From NCBI GenBank assembly GCA_937983075.1, contig CALKAQ010000119.1, forward strand, positions 1 through 58,634: a DNA stretch of 58,634 nt, read 5' to 3'. The stretch is from an uncultured bacterium. Lineage in GTDB: Bacteria > Bacillota > Limnochordia > DTU080 > JAAYLA01. The position numbers and the translations under genes are program-made. How positions within the stretch are numbered: the stretch's first letter is position 1; each line of letters starts with the position of its first letter. Of the stretch, positions 17,655 through 26,818 are shown piece by piece. Below the pieces are notes generated by a model. It did no database searches. It had not been told where the DNA came from and saw only the letters and a program-made list of their open reading frames with translations.

Positions 17655-18500
17655 ATGAACCATTCGATGCTCAGCAGCTCATTGATGCGCGCAATGGCCG
17701 CACTTGTCATTGGCATGGTGCTGTACACCGGATTCGGATTGGCGATGTGGTGGATGGCGTGGCGCGGTGCCGGCGTACTCACCGCGGAAGGGCGCGCTCC
17801 ATCTGGTGAAAGCGAATTTCTCCCGTCACCCAAAGGCACGGTTCGCCTCAGTGTCCGCAACGTCTTTGGAGATCCGGTGCCGGGAGCAATCGTCGAGCTG
17901 AACGGGCAACGGCTCGTCGCCGGTGAAGGCGGAACGGTGGAGTTTGTGAACGTTCCGGCCCGGTTGCACACTTTGCGCATCGAGGCCGAAGGTTACCATC
18001 CGCTACAAATGAGTCTCCGTGTCAACGAAGGGGTCAATGAACCGATCATCAAATACGAAAGCGGCTTATTCCCGACGGACTTCGCCGTCGATTTTCACGT
18101 GTTTCACGCCCAAGACCCTGCGGAAGAACAAGATGTGTTCATTCAGATGGGGTGGTCCAACGGCACGCAGGATCCAGTCATGATCCACTGGTTTGACATC
18201 GTCGACCAACACGGCAATCGCCTTGCTCCCATTTTGGACAGCCCCGAAGGTTATCGACGCCTTGCATTGATGCATACGGCGCTCAAGCTCGTCGCTTTGC
18301 CGTACGCACTCGAATTGCGGCCGCAGCGAAACGTAACCATTGATCTCCCCGTCATTCGTGCCGTACCTGACCAATTGGGCGCCGTGCGGCTGCGCATCCT
18401 GTACGGCACGGCGGAACAGCATGCGGCGAACCGTTACCACGAGTTGGAGTTTGCCGCCTATCCCGAGATGGAACCCGATTTCAATCCGCATCGCCCATAA
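17655..18500 (+). CDS. Membrane-anchored protein with carboxypeptidase-regulatory-like domain
   Basis: Not a recognised family by overall sequence. The product is about 281 residues, with an N-terminal hydrophobic helix (after SSLMRAMA). Next comes a segment resembling a carboxypeptidase-regulatory/PEGA beta-sandwich (VRNVFGDPVPGAIVELNGQ through LRIEAEGYHP). A beta-rich C-terminal domain of about 170 residues has no motif I can name. It is the only plus-strand gene between 2 and 33 kb, divergent from the amidase and convergent with ssrA. The start is uncertain: ATG at 17655 is very close to GAGGAG, and ATG at 17667 or 17685 are alternatives. A predicted extracytoplasmic location is all that can be said. 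Confidence 0.65.
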   Translation: MNHSMLSSSLMRAMAALVIGMVLYTGFGLAMWWMAWRGAGVLTAEGRAPSGESEFLPSPKGTVRLSVRNVFGDPVPGAIVELNGQRLVAGEGGTVEFVNVPARLHTLRIEAEGYHPLQMSLRVNEGVNEPIIKYESGLFPTDFAVDFHVFHAQDPAEEQDVFIQMGWSNGTQDPVMIHWFDIVDQHGNRLAPILDSPEGYRRLALMHTALKLVALPYALELRPQRNVTIDLPVIRAVPDQLGAVRLRILYGTAEQHAANRYHELEFAAYPEMEPDFNPHRP

Positions 18501-18507
18501 TTGGGCA

Positions 18508-18534
18508 ATAAAAAAACGGGCGATTTTATGCCCG
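18508..18534 (-). terminator. Intrinsic terminator of ssrA
   Basis: On the minus strand, CGGGC-ATAAAATC-GCCCG is followed by TTTTTTTATTG, 38 nt beyond the tmRNA 3' end. The opposite flank is A-rich, so it is mainly a leftward terminator. Confidence 0.85.
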
Positions 18535-18571
18535 AAAAAAAAAAGCAGCGCCTGGCTGCATCGGTCACTGC

Positions 18572-18931
18572 TGGTGGAGGCGCAGGGGAGTCGCACCCCT
18601 GGTCCGAAAAGGAGCTCACACAGGTTTCTACGGGCGTAGCCTGTATTTTGCTTTAACGGTGGTTGCTCCTACAGGCAGGATCAAGTCACCGCGAGCCTGG
18701 TTTCAGCTTCACCCCACGCCCCCAGGCGTGACGTCGGGCTAGCCTGCTGTTTTATAACACCCGATCGCTTTAGCAGGCGTGGGCGATCCGAGTGTGCGGC
18801 GATATGATTAAGCAGCCGCAGGAATTACGTTATCGTTGGCACTTATTGTTTGGTCCACTGTTTAACGAGAAGTGGGATCTCGACCCGCTTATCCCATGTC
18901 AGCACTCTTTCCGTCGAGCCTGCTCGCCCCC
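18572..18931 (-). ncRNA. ssrA: Transfer-messenger RNA (tmRNA)
   Basis: 360 nt on the minus strand. The acceptor stem GGGGGCG/CGCCTCC carries A73 and CCA, and the T-arm GTGCGACTCCCC is present. The resume frame at 18808-18840 reads GCC AAC GAT AAC GTA ATT CCT GCG GCT GCT TAA. The encoded tag is therefore ANDNVIPAAA, plus the charged alanine. The tag ends in AAA rather than the common LAA. smpB lies directly upstream, and ClpXP, which degrades tagged proteins, is encoded 10 kb away. It has its own promoter and terminator. Confidence 0.95.
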
Positions 18932-18961
18932 ACGGAACGTAGAGCTGATATGATCACTTAC

Positions 18962-18990
18962 AGTATAACACGAACAGAGCAAAGCTTCAA
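18962..18990 (-). promoter_or_regulatory. Sigma-A promoter for ssrA
   Basis: The minus strand shows TTGAAG (18985-18990), a 17-nt spacer and TATACT (18962-18967). It lies about 30 nt upstream of the mature tmRNA 5' end. Confidence 0.85.
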
Positions 18991-19007
18991 TGGACGCCCA
19001 GGCGCAA

Positions 19008-19481
19008 TCAACGCACGCCGAGCTGCTCTTTGACGGCGCGTGCGGCTTCTCTTTGCGCGCTGCGGTCAGCGATGTCACGGCGCTTATCCCATTTCTTTTT
19101 CCCTTTGGCGAGGGCAAGCTCCACCTTCGCTATGCCGCGGCTGTTGAAATACACGCGCAGCGGGATGAGCGTGTAACGTTCCTGATGCACCTGGCCGATC
19201 AAACGCCGAATTTCTTTGCGGTGCAAGAGCAGCTTGCGCGGCCGCGTCGGCTCGTGATTCCAGCGGTTTCCGAATTCATACGGGCTGATGTGCATGTTGT
19301 AGAGCCACACTTCGCCATCTTTTATGCGAGCGAAGCTGTCGCGAATGTTGGCTGCGGCGGAACGCAGGGACTTCACTTCAGTGCCCGTGAGCACAATGCC
19401 CGCTTCGAAGGTCTCATGAATATGGTAGTCGTGGCGTGCTTTGCGGTTGGTCGCTACCAGGCGATTTTGGTCCTGACTCAC
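19008..19481 (-). CDS. smpB: SsrA-binding protein
   Basis: Binds tmRNA and delivers it to stalled ribosomes. The 157-residue product is normal length. The OB-fold core motifs NRKARHDYHIHETFEAGIVL and TEVKSLR are present, and a basic C-terminal tail (KGKKKWDKRRDIADR) enters the decoding site. The start is a GTG at 19481, well spaced from GGAGGAGGTG. The secG-smpB-ssrA order is common in Firmicutes; rnr, which often lies between secG and smpB, is absent here. Confidence 0.96.
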   Translation of the reverse strand: MSQDQNRLVATNRKARHDYHIHETFEAGIVLTGTEVKSLRSAAANIRDSFARIKDGEVWLYNMHISPYEFGNRWNHEPTRPRKLLLHRKEIRRLIGQVHQERYTLIPLRVYFNSRGIAKVELALAKGKKKWDKRRDIADRSAQREAARAVKEQLGVR

Positions 19482-19520
19482 TCGGTTTCACCTCCTCCGA
19501 CCGGCGTTTCCATGGACAAA

Positions 19521-19552
19521 CTGGAAAGAGACCCCGGTTGTATAACCGGGGT
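19521..19552 (-). terminator. Intrinsic terminator after secG
   Basis: On the minus strand the 9-bp stem ACCCCGGTT/AACCGGGGT is followed by CTCTTTCC. It lies between secG and smpB; the U-tract is imperfect, so some readthrough into smpB is likely. Confidence 0.7.
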
Positions 19553-19586
19553 CCAATCATTTCATAGCCAGTTTCAAATATATCGC

Positions 19587-19805
19587 TTAGCGCATTGCAA
19601 TAATGATCGACAAGAGAAAGAAGACCGTCGCAATGATAGCCGTAAGCCGCTGCAGCGATCTATCGAAGCCTCTTGTTTGATCGAAGAACATTTGGGCTCC
19701 GCCACCGATGGATCCCAAACCTTCTCCTTTGCTCTTCTGGAGCAAAACCACAACGATGAGAGCAATGGCTACGATAAATTGCAGAATGTACAACAGCGTG
19801 TCCAA
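19587..19805 (-). CDS. secG: Preprotein translocase subunit SecG
   Basis: A 72-residue inner-membrane protein with two transmembrane helices (about residues 3-20 and 53-70) joined by the conserved QKSKGEGLGSIGGG loop. It is part of the SecYEG channel. The start is a TTG at 19805, with GGGGGTG further upstream than usual; no other in-frame start exists nearby. A strong promoter lies just upstream and a terminator downstream, so it can be transcribed separately from eno. Confidence 0.93.
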   Translation of the reverse strand: MDTLLYILQFIVAIALIVVVLLQKSKGEGLGSIGGGAQMFFDQTRGFDRSLQRLTAIIATVFFLLSIIIAMR

Positions 19806-19846
19806 GGCGCAATCGCACCCCCTTTGCGGGTAAAGCGAACGCCACT

Positions 19847-19875
19847 ATTGTACCATAGCTGCCGTGCATTGACAA
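19847..19875 (-). promoter_or_regulatory. Sigma-A promoter for secG
   Basis: The minus strand shows TTGTCA (19870-19875), a 17-nt spacer ending in TGG and TACAAT (19847-19852). It is between eno and secG. Confidence 0.85.
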
Positions 19876-19903
19876 TGAATATTCGGCCAAGCACGGCGTA
19901 TGA

Positions 19904-21187
19904 TTACGCCAAGTTGTAGAAGGCGGCCCGACCGAGATATTGCGCCGTTTCACCGAGTTGCTCCTCAATGCGCAGCAACTGGTTGTACTTGGCGACGCGG
20001 TCGGAACGGGAAGGAGCGCCCGTCTTGATTTGGCCGGCGTTCAATGCGACGGCGATGTCGGCGATCGTCGTATCCTCGGTTTCACCGGAGCGATGCGAGA
20101 TCACCGCGGTGTAGCCGGCACGTGCCGCCATCTGAACCGCATCCAAAGTTTCGGTCAACGTACCGATTTGGTTCACCTTGACCAAAATCGAGTTGGCAAC
20201 CTTTTCCGCAATGCCGCGGCTCAAGCGCTTGGTATTCGTGACGAACAGATCGTCACCGACGAGCTGCACACGCGAGCCGAGCTTGCGCGTGATTTCGGCC
20301 CAGCCTTCCCATTCCTCTTCGCTGAGCGGATCTTCAATCGAGATGATCGGATAGGCTGAGATCAGCTCTTCATAAAACGCGATCATCTCTTCGGTGGTGC
20401 GGGTGACCCCTTCACCGTCGAAATGGTACTTGCCGTCCTTGAACATCTCAGTTGAAGCGACGTCAAGCGCCAAAGCGATATCCTCGCCTGGCTTCAAACC
20501 AGCCCTTTCGATGGCCTGCATGATGACGTCCAATGCTTCGCGGTTGGAGCTCAGATTGGGGGCGAAACCGCCTTCGTCACCTACCGCGGTCGCAAGGCCT
20601 TTTTCTTGCAGCACAGCTTTCAAGCTGTGAAACACTTGCGTGCCCATTTGAAGCGCCTGAGCAAAGGTGCTCGCTCCGACGGGCATGATCATGAACTCCT
20701 GAATGTCGACATTGTTGTCAGCGTGCTGCCCGCCGTTCAAAATGTTCATCATGGGCACCGGAAGCACTTTGGCGTTGATGCCCCCGATGTACTGGTACAA
20801 CTCGAGTCCCGAGGACATGGCCGCTGCCTTTGCGGTCGCGAGCGACACGCCCAAGATGGCGTTGGCGCCCAACCGCGATTTGTTCTCCGTACCGTCGAGT
20901 TCGATCATCGCCTGATCGACCGCGACCTGGTCGCGGGCGTCAAAACCTACCAGTTCCGGGCCGATGACCTCGTTGACATTTTCAACCGCCTTCAAAACAC
21001 CTTTGCCGAGATAGCGTTCAGCATCGCCGTCACGCAGTTCCACAGCTTCAAATGCACCCGTTGAAGCGCCCGACGGGACTGCTGCTCTGCCGTAGGAGCC
21101 GTCGGCCAATACGACTTCGACCTCAACGGTGGGGTTCCCGCGGGAATCCAAAATTTCCCGCCCGTGTACGTATTCGATCGTCGTCAT
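19904..21187 (-). CDS. eno: Enolase
   Basis: Converts 2-phosphoglycerate to phosphoenolpyruvate; also a frequent partner of RNA-degradation complexes. At 427 residues it is full length, with the N-terminal EILDSRGNPTVEVEV, the Mg2+-binding region and the C-terminal signature SHRSGETED. AAGGAG lies 9 nt before the ATG. Last gene of the glycolytic operon, 34 nt after gpmI. No strong terminator follows it. Confidence 0.98.
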   Translation of the reverse strand: MTTIEYVHGREILDSRGNPTVEVEVVLADGSYGRAAVPSGASTGAFEAVELRDGDAERYLGKGVLKAVENVNEVIGPELVGFDARDQVAVDQAMIELDGTENKSRLGANAILGVSLATAKAAAMSSGLELYQYIGGINAKVLPVPMMNILNGGQHADNNVDIQEFMIMPVGASTFAQALQMGTQVFHSLKAVLQEKGLATAVGDEGGFAPNLSSNREALDVIMQAIERAGLKPGEDIALALDVASTEMFKDGKYHFDGEGVTRTTEEMIAFYEELISAYPIISIEDPLSEEEWEGWAEITRKLGSRVQLVGDDLFVTNTKRLSRGIAEKVANSILVKVNQIGTLTETLDAVQMAARAGYTAVISHRSGETEDTTIADIAVALNAGQIKTGAPSRSDRVAKYNQLLRIEEQLGETAQYLGRAAFYNLA

Positions 21188-21221
21188 TCACATACACTCC
21201 TTTTTGCTTCCAATGCTCCAT

Positions 21222-22772
21222 TCACTTCACTAAAAGGCTTTTGCCGTCCATCTCGGCAGGCTTCGGAATGCCGAGAAGCTCAAGGACCGTCGGAGCCAAA
21301 TCGGCCAAGCGCCCGTCTCGCAAGCTCGTCGCCTTGGGCTCGTTCGACACGTAAATGACCGGCACGGGATAGGTGGTATGGAACGTGTGCGGACCACCCG
21401 TTTCATAGTCGATCATCTGATCGGCATTTCCGTGGTCCGCCGTGACGACGGCTTCGCCGCCGTGCTTGAGCACGGCGTCGACCACCTTTCCGACGCAGGC
21501 ATCGACGGCTTCAACGGCTTTGACTGCAGCGTCGAAGTCGCCCGTATGTCCTACCATGTCGCCGTTTGCGAAGTTAATAATGTAAACGTCGTAAGCGGAC
21601 GATTCAATGGCCTTGACCACCGTGTCGGCAATTTCATATGCGCTCATTTCGGGCTTCAAGTCATATGTAGCGACCTTGGGCGACGGAATCAGCTCTTGGT
21701 CTTCGCCTTCAAAGGGCCGCTCTCGACCGCCGTTGAAGAAGAACGTGACGTGAGCGTACTTCTCGGTTTCGGCGATTCGCAGCTGAGTGAGACCGTGCAC
21801 GCTCAACACTTCGCCCAACGTATTGCGCAGTTCGAGCGGTGCGTAGCCATACGGCAGGTTGTACGTTTCGTCATACCGTGTAAGCGTGGTGAAATGCACC
21901 TTGGGTCGGTTGGGAGGCAGCTCGAAGCCGTCGAAACCTTCCTCCGTGAAGGCGCGTGTGAGCTGGCGAGCCCGATCGGCCCGGAAATTGAAAAATACAA
22001 TGTAATCGCCGTCTTGCACCGTTGTAATCGGCTTCCCGTCGCCATCGCGGACGACCGTCGGCTGAATGAACTCATCGGTTTCGCCCCGCTCGTAGGCGGC
22101 TGCGACAGCGTCCTCACCGCTCACCGCGCTTTCGCCTTCACCCAGCACCATCGCGTTGTAGGCACGCTGAGTCCGATCCCAACGGCGGTCGCGGTCCATG
22201 GCAAAATACCTGCCGCTGACGGTTGCTACGCGGCCGATCCCGAGCTCCCGCATGGTCGCCTCGAGATCAGCGAGGTACTGCCGTCCGCTCGTCGGCGGAA
22301 CGTCGCGTCCGTCAGTGAATGCGTGCACGAAAACTTCTTTGCAGCCTGCGTCCTTGGCCATCCGCAAAAGGCCGATGAGGTGATCGACGTGGCTGTGTAC
22401 TCCACCGTCGGAAACCAAGCCCATTAAATGCAGGGGGCGTCCGGATGCCGCGGCGCCTTCAACGGCCGCCCTCAAAGCTTCATTGTTGAAGAACGCGCCG
22501 CTTTTGATTTCGTTCTGGATGCGCAGTGCGTATTGGTAAACCACACGGCCGGCGCCGATGTTCAAATGGCCGACATTGGAATCCCCCATCTGGCCCGGCA
22601 TGAGACCGACATCTTCACCGCACGCGGCAAGTTTTGCGTGCGGATAGTTTTGAAACAGGCGGTCGAGATTCGGCGTCGACGCCGCCATGACCGCATTGCC
22701 CCGCTCATTCGGGTTGAGGGCGATGCCGTCCATGATAATGAGTGCTACGGGTCCCTTTTGTCTGTTTTCCAT
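21222..22772 (-). CDS. gpmI: 2,3-bisphosphoglycerate-independent phosphoglycerate mutase
   Basis: Mn2+-dependent interconversion of 3- and 2-phosphoglycerate. In sporulating Firmicutes its pH sensitivity helps preserve 3-PGA in spores (family knowledge). The 516-residue product has the metal-binding IMDGIALNPNERGNAV and the catalytic Ser in GDSNVGHLNIGAGR. The C-terminal metal-ligand motifs TADHGNAD and GGPHTFHTTYPVP are also present. It lies between tpiA and eno with short spacers. Confidence 0.97.
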   Translation of the reverse strand: MENRQKGPVALIIMDGIALNPNERGNAVMAASTPNLDRLFQNYPHAKLAACGEDVGLMPGQMGDSNVGHLNIGAGRVVYQYALRIQNEIKSGAFFNNEALRAAVEGAAASGRPLHLMGLVSDGGVHSHVDHLIGLLRMAKDAGCKEVFVHAFTDGRDVPPTSGRQYLADLEATMRELGIGRVATVSGRYFAMDRDRRWDRTQRAYNAMVLGEGESAVSGEDAVAAAYERGETDEFIQPTVVRDGDGKPITTVQDGDYIVFFNFRADRARQLTRAFTEEGFDGFELPPNRPKVHFTTLTRYDETYNLPYGYAPLELRNTLGEVLSVHGLTQLRIAETEKYAHVTFFFNGGRERPFEGEDQELIPSPKVATYDLKPEMSAYEIADTVVKAIESSAYDVYIINFANGDMVGHTGDFDAAVKAVEAVDACVGKVVDAVLKHGGEAVVTADHGNADQMIDYETGGPHTFHTTYPVPVIYVSNEPKATSLRDGRLADLAPTVLELLGIPKPAEMDGKSLLVK

Positions 22773-22782
22773 CGCCCCAACC

Positions 22783-23541
22783 TCACCCCTTCACCAAATC
22801 GTAAAACGAATCCGCCGTCAAACTGGCACCGCCGACAAGAGCGCCGTCAATCTCGGGCTGCTCCAGAAATTCCCGGATGTTGTCCGGCTTCACACTGCCG
22901 CCATATTGAATTCGGGTTGCGGCGGCCTGCGCTTCACCGAGCACGTCGGCAATGGTTTTTCGAATGATGCCAATCACTCGGTTGGCCTCTTCGCCGGTTG
23001 CCGTCTTTCCGGTGCCGATCGCCCACACCGGCTCATAGGCGATGACGATTTTTTCCGGATCATCGCTCTCCAAACCGGCCAAGCTCTCCCGAACCTGAGT
23101 GGTGACTACTTCTTCCGTCCGGCCGCTGTCGCGCTCCTCCCACGTTTCACCGACGCAGATGATGACACCGAGCCCTCCAGCCAAGGCCGCCTTCGCCTTG
23201 CGGTTGACTTCGGCGTCGGTTTCGCCGAAGTACTGGCGGCGCTCGGAATGCCCGAGGATGACGTAGTCACAGCCTAAATCGACCAACATTGGCACGGAGA
23301 CTTCGCCCGTAAAAGCACCGGACGGTTCCGCATGCACGTTTTGCGCTCCCCATTTGATGCCGGTGCCTTGCAGCACCTGACCAACCGCGTGGAGAGCGGT
23401 GAAGGGCGGGAAAACCGCCACTTCAACGCCGTCTCCAACCGGCTGCAGCCGCTTAAGAATTTCCCGCGCCAGCTGAGCCGCTTCCGACGCGGTTTTGTTC
23501 ATTTTCCAGTTACCCGCAATAAACCGTCGCCGCACGCACAT
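22783..23541 (-). CDS. tpiA: Triosephosphate isomerase
   Basis: Interconverts DHAP and glyceraldehyde 3-phosphate. The 252-residue product has catalytic Lys in GNWKMN, His in LGHSERR and Glu in AYEPVWAIGTG, and the phosphate-binding YGGSVKP. The ATG at 23541 abuts the pgk stop codon (TAG|ATG). A GTG two codons later is better spaced from AAGGAG and could be the true start. Confidence 0.97.
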   Translation of the reverse strand: MCVRRRFIAGNWKMNKTASEAAQLAREILKRLQPVGDGVEVAVFPPFTALHAVGQVLQGTGIKWGAQNVHAEPSGAFTGEVSVPMLVDLGCDYVILGHSERRQYFGETDAEVNRKAKAALAGGLGVIICVGETWEERDSGRTEEVVTTQVRESLAGLESDDPEKIVIAYEPVWAIGTGKTATGEEANRVIGIIRKTIADVLGEAQAAATRIQYGGSVKPDNIREFLEQPEIDGALVGGASLTADSFYDLVKG

Positions 23542-24726
23542 CTACTCCTTATCTTCCAGAACGGCAACTCCCGGCAGTACTTTGCCTTCGATAAACTCGA
23601 GCGACGCACCCCCGCCGGTCGAAATGTGATCCATTTTGTCCGCCAGACCGAACTGCTGGACGGCCGCAGCCGAATCGCCGCCGCCGATGATCGTCATGCC
23701 CGGGCAATTCGCCACGGCTTCGGCGATATGACGGGTGCCTTCCGCAAACTTCGGCATTTCGAAGACGCCGACCGGACCGTTCCAGATCACCGTCTTGGCA
23801 GCCATGATTTCGTTGGCATACAGCTCGCGGGTCTGCGGTCCGATGTCGAGGCCTTCCCAGTCGGCGGGAATCGCGTCCGCCGGGACGACTTGCGTGTTGG
23901 CGTCGTTGCTGAAATCATCGCCGACGACGATGTCGACCGGCAGCAAGAACTTGACGCCGCGCTTTTCGGCATCGGCCATCAGTTCTGCCGCTAATTCCAC
24001 CCGTTCGGCATCCAACAAGGAGCGACCGATTTCGTACCCTTTCGCCTTCAAGAAGGTGTACGCCATGCCGCCGCCGACGAGCAGCGTGTCCACTTTGTCG
24101 AGCAGGTTGCGAATGACCCCGATTTTGTCCTCGACTTTTGCCCCGCCCAAAATCGCGACGAACGGACGCTCCGGGTTGTTCAGCGCACCGCCGATGATTT
24201 CAATTTCTTTGGCCAGCAGGAAACCTGCAACAGCCGGCAGATGGTGTGCAACGCCTTCGGTGCTCGCATGGGCGCGGTGCGCTGCGCCAAACGCATCGTT
24301 GACATACACCTCGGCCAAAGATGCGAGCTGCCTGGCAAATTCGGGATCGTTGGCCGTTTCTTCTTTGTAGAACCGCAAGTTTTCCAGGAGGAGAACCTCA
24401 CCGGGCTGCAGCGCATTGACCATGCTTTCGACTTCCGGCCCGATGCAGTCGTTCGCCTTTTTCACGGGCTGGCCGAGCAGCTCGGACAGCGCTTCGGCCA
24501 CGACGTCGAGGCGAAGCGATTCATCGACACCTTTGGGGCGCCCCAAATGGCTCATCAAAATGACGGCCGCCCGCTGCTCAATGAGATACTGTATGGTCGG
24601 AAGCGCCGCTTTCAGCCGCGTCTGGTCGGTGATGCGCCCCTCATTGTCGAGGGGCACATTGAAGTCAACACGCACCAGAACTTTCTTGCCTTGAACATCG
24701 ATATCGCGTACCGTCTTTTTCATCAT
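23542..24726 (-). CDS. pgk: Phosphoglycerate kinase
   Basis: Transfers phosphate from 1,3-bisphosphoglycerate to ADP. At 394 residues it is normal, with VRVDFNVPLD near the N-terminus, the hinge and the nucleotide-binding GGDSAAAV. The start is either of two adjacent ATGs (24726 or 24723) after GAGG. It overlaps neither neighbour: 7 nt from gap, 0 nt from tpiA. Confidence 0.98.
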   Translation of the reverse strand: MMKKTVRDIDVQGKKVLVRVDFNVPLDNEGRITDQTRLKAALPTIQYLIEQRAAVILMSHLGRPKGVDESLRLDVVAEALSELLGQPVKKANDCIGPEVESMVNALQPGEVLLLENLRFYKEETANDPEFARQLASLAEVYVNDAFGAAHRAHASTEGVAHHLPAVAGFLLAKEIEIIGGALNNPERPFVAILGGAKVEDKIGVIRNLLDKVDTLLVGGGMAYTFLKAKGYEIGRSLLDAERVELAAELMADAEKRGVKFLLPVDIVVGDDFSNDANTQVVPADAIPADWEGLDIGPQTRELYANEIMAAKTVIWNGPVGVFEMPKFAEGTRHIAEAVANCPGMTIIGGGDSAAAVQQFGLADKMDHISTGGGASLEFIEGKVLPGVAVLEDKE

Positions 24727-24733
24727 GCCGACC

Positions 24734-25738
24734 TCACGCCTTCGAAGCCATGTACTTGATCAAGTCGATCACGCGCAGCGAGTAGCCCCACTCGTTGTCG
24801 TACCAGGCGACGACCTTGACGAAGTTGCCTTCGATGACCGTGGTGAGGGAGCCGTCGACGATCGACGAATGCGGGTCACCCATAAAGTCGGTGCTGACCA
24901 AGGGTTCTTCCGTGTAGGCGAGAATGCCCTTGAGTTCGTTTTCGCTGGCTTCTTTGAGCGCTGCGTTGATGGTTGCGGCGTCGACCTCTTGATTGAGTTC
25001 GGCCACGAAGTCGACAATCGAGACGTCCGGAGTCGGTACGCGCATGGCAAAGCCGTCGAGTTTGCCCTGCAGCTCGGGGAGTACCAGACCGACGGCGACT
25101 GCCGCACCCGTAGTGGTCGGAATGATGTTCAATGCGGCCGCCCTGGCACGACGCAAGTCACGGTGCGGCAGATCGAGAATTCGCTGGTCATTGGTGTAGG
25201 AGTGAACAGTCGTCATGAGACCGCGGCGAATGCCGAACTTGTCATTCAGCACTTTGGCCACCGGAGCAAGGCAGTTCGTCGTACACGAAGCATTCGAAAC
25301 GATGTGATGCTTCTCGGGATCGTACTTGTCATGGTTGACCCCCATGACGATCGTGATGTCCTCTTTCTTGGCCGGAGCGCTGATGATGACCTTCTTCGCC
25401 CCTGCCTCCAAGTGCTGCGCCGCCTTGTCCCGATCGGTGAACAAACCGGTCGACTCAATGACATAGTCGACGCCCAGCTCACCCCACGGGAGATCAGCCG
25501 GATGGCGTTCCGCGGTAATCTTGATCCGCTTGCCGTTGACGATGACGGCGTCATCTTCCGCCTGAACGTCGGCGTCGAGGCGGCCGTGGACGGAATCGTA
25601 CTTCAGCAAATGTGCAAGAGTCTTCGCGTCCATCAAGTCGTTGACGGCAACGAACTCGATTTCGGGATCGTTGTAAGCACCCCGGAAAATGTTGCGACCG
25701 ATACGACCAAACCCGTTAATCCCTACACGAATTGCCAT
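24734..25738 (-). CDS. gap: Glyceraldehyde-3-phosphate dehydrogenase, glycolytic type
   Basis: NAD-dependent oxidation of glyceraldehyde 3-phosphate. The 334-residue product has NAD-binding GINGFGRIGRN at residues 7-17 and the catalytic Cys in SNASCTTNCLAP. Its position directly after cggR and before pgk marks it as the glycolytic (GapA) rather than the gluconeogenic paralogue. GAGAGGAG precedes the ATG. Confidence 0.98.
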   Translation of the reverse strand: MAIRVGINGFGRIGRNIFRGAYNDPEIEFVAVNDLMDAKTLAHLLKYDSVHGRLDADVQAEDDAVIVNGKRIKITAERHPADLPWGELGVDYVIESTGLFTDRDKAAQHLEAGAKKVIISAPAKKEDITIVMGVNHDKYDPEKHHIVSNASCTTNCLAPVAKVLNDKFGIRRGLMTTVHSYTNDQRILDLPHRDLRRARAAALNIIPTTTGAAVAVGLVLPELQGKLDGFAMRVPTPDVSIVDFVAELNQEVDAATINAALKEASENELKGILAYTEEPLVSTDFMGDPHSSIVDGSLTTVIEGNFVKVVAWYDNEWGYSLRVIDLIKYMASKA

Positions 25739-25777
25739 GTTTCTATTCTCCTCTCAAGATATGTCACGTGTACCATC

Positions 25778-26818
25778 TTAGACCGAAACGGACACGTTTT
25801 CCAGCTGTTCCAGCATGGCGCGCGCCGCACCTTCATCGGTGATCCAAATATCTTGGTGGTGAGAAATGAGAACCGCCAGCGCCGCTTTGGCTTTGCTCTT
25901 GCCGCCGCCGACCGCGATGACTTCTTCCGCGTTGCCCAAGTCTTCGTAACCGAGGCCGACGCTGCTGCTCGCGTACACGATTTCCCCAGCGAGGTTGAAA
26001 TAATAACCGAATGCCTCACCAACGGCATCTCTTTGCCGCAGCTTCTCGATGTTTTCGGTCGACATTCCCCGCCGGCGCGCCATTTCTTCCGCGCTGCCGA
26101 TACCGTGCACGACAATGCGTGCGGAGCGAATCAGCTCGAGCATTTCTTTGATTTTTGGCTCTTCCGCGATGGTGAGCAACGCTTCGGGGCCGAGATCGTC
26201 CGGAACGTGGAGCAGCCGGTATGTACCCCCCAAAGCTTGAGCAAAATTCGCCGCGACTGTGTTCGCCTGCAATTCCACTTCTTCGCCCAGTCCCCCGCGA
26301 GCCGGCACGACGGTCACTTTGCGGGGCGACGAAGTGTTGGGCAGGCTGCGGGCCGCTTCGGCCAGCGTCGTCCCGCCGGTTACGGCTACAACGTCCCCGT
26401 CGACAAGCGTCTGATCGAGGTAGCGAGCCGTTGCCACGGCAATCTCTTTTTTGACGGTTTCATCGACGTCGGAATCTCCGGGCACAATAATGACCCGCCG
26501 CAGCTTGAGCCGCCGGGCGAGCTCCTGTTCCAAATCGGCAAGGCCTCTGAGCTCGCGGTTCATTTCTTTGAGCCCTTCAAGGATGCGCCTGCCGCCTTCT
26601 GCTACTTCCATGCCTCCGGAAGCGCTGTTGATCAGCCCGGCGCTGCGCAAAAACTCAACTTCTTTGCGGACCATCCGCTCAGGCCACTCCAAACGTGACG
26701 CCAACGCCCTTCTGCCGATTGGCTGCAGATGGTAGATGGTTTGCAGCACCGTATATCTACGTTCTATCACATCGATAATTTCGGGCGCAACGCGTCGAAG
26801 AATTGCCAAATGGTCCAT
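25778..26818 (-). CDS. cggR: Central glycolytic genes regulator (SorC/DeoR family)
   Basis: Repressor of its own glycolytic operon; fructose-1,6-bisphosphate relieves repression in Bacillus. The 346-residue product has an N-terminal winged-helix segment (about residues 28-65, RRALASRLEWPERMVRKEVE) and a sugar-phosphate-binding domain with VTGGTTLAEAA and HGIGSAEEMARRRG. GGGAG precedes the ATG by 7 nt. A matching operator lies 103-138 bp upstream. The cggR-gap spacer is 39 nt. Confidence 0.96.
   Translation of the reverse strand: MDHLAILRRVAPEIIDVIERRYTVLQTIYHLQPIGRRALASRLEWPERMVRKEVEFLRSAGLINSASGGMEVAEGGRRILEGLKEMNRELRGLADLEQELARRLKLRRVIIVPGDSDVDETVKKEIAVATARYLDQTLVDGDVVAVTGGTTLAEAARSLPNTSSPRKVTVVPARGGLGEEVELQANTVAANFAQALGGTYRLLHVPDDLGPEALLTIAEEPKIKEMLELIRSARIVVHGIGSAEEMARRRGMSTENIEKLRQRDAVGEAFGYYFNLAGEIVYASSSVGLGYEDLGNAEEVIAVGGGKSKAKAALAVLISHHQDIWITDEGAARAMLEQLENVSVSV

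Noticed and set aside
19897..19914. 14-nt match (ATGATTACGCCAAG) to the start of lacZ-alpha in cloning vectors
   Set aside because: It covers the last codons of eno, and the flanks do not continue the match, so it is coincidence rather than vector contamination.
24725..26698. A 657-codon plus-strand open frame
   Set aside because: Antisense across gap and cggR. Both minus-strand genes are certain.
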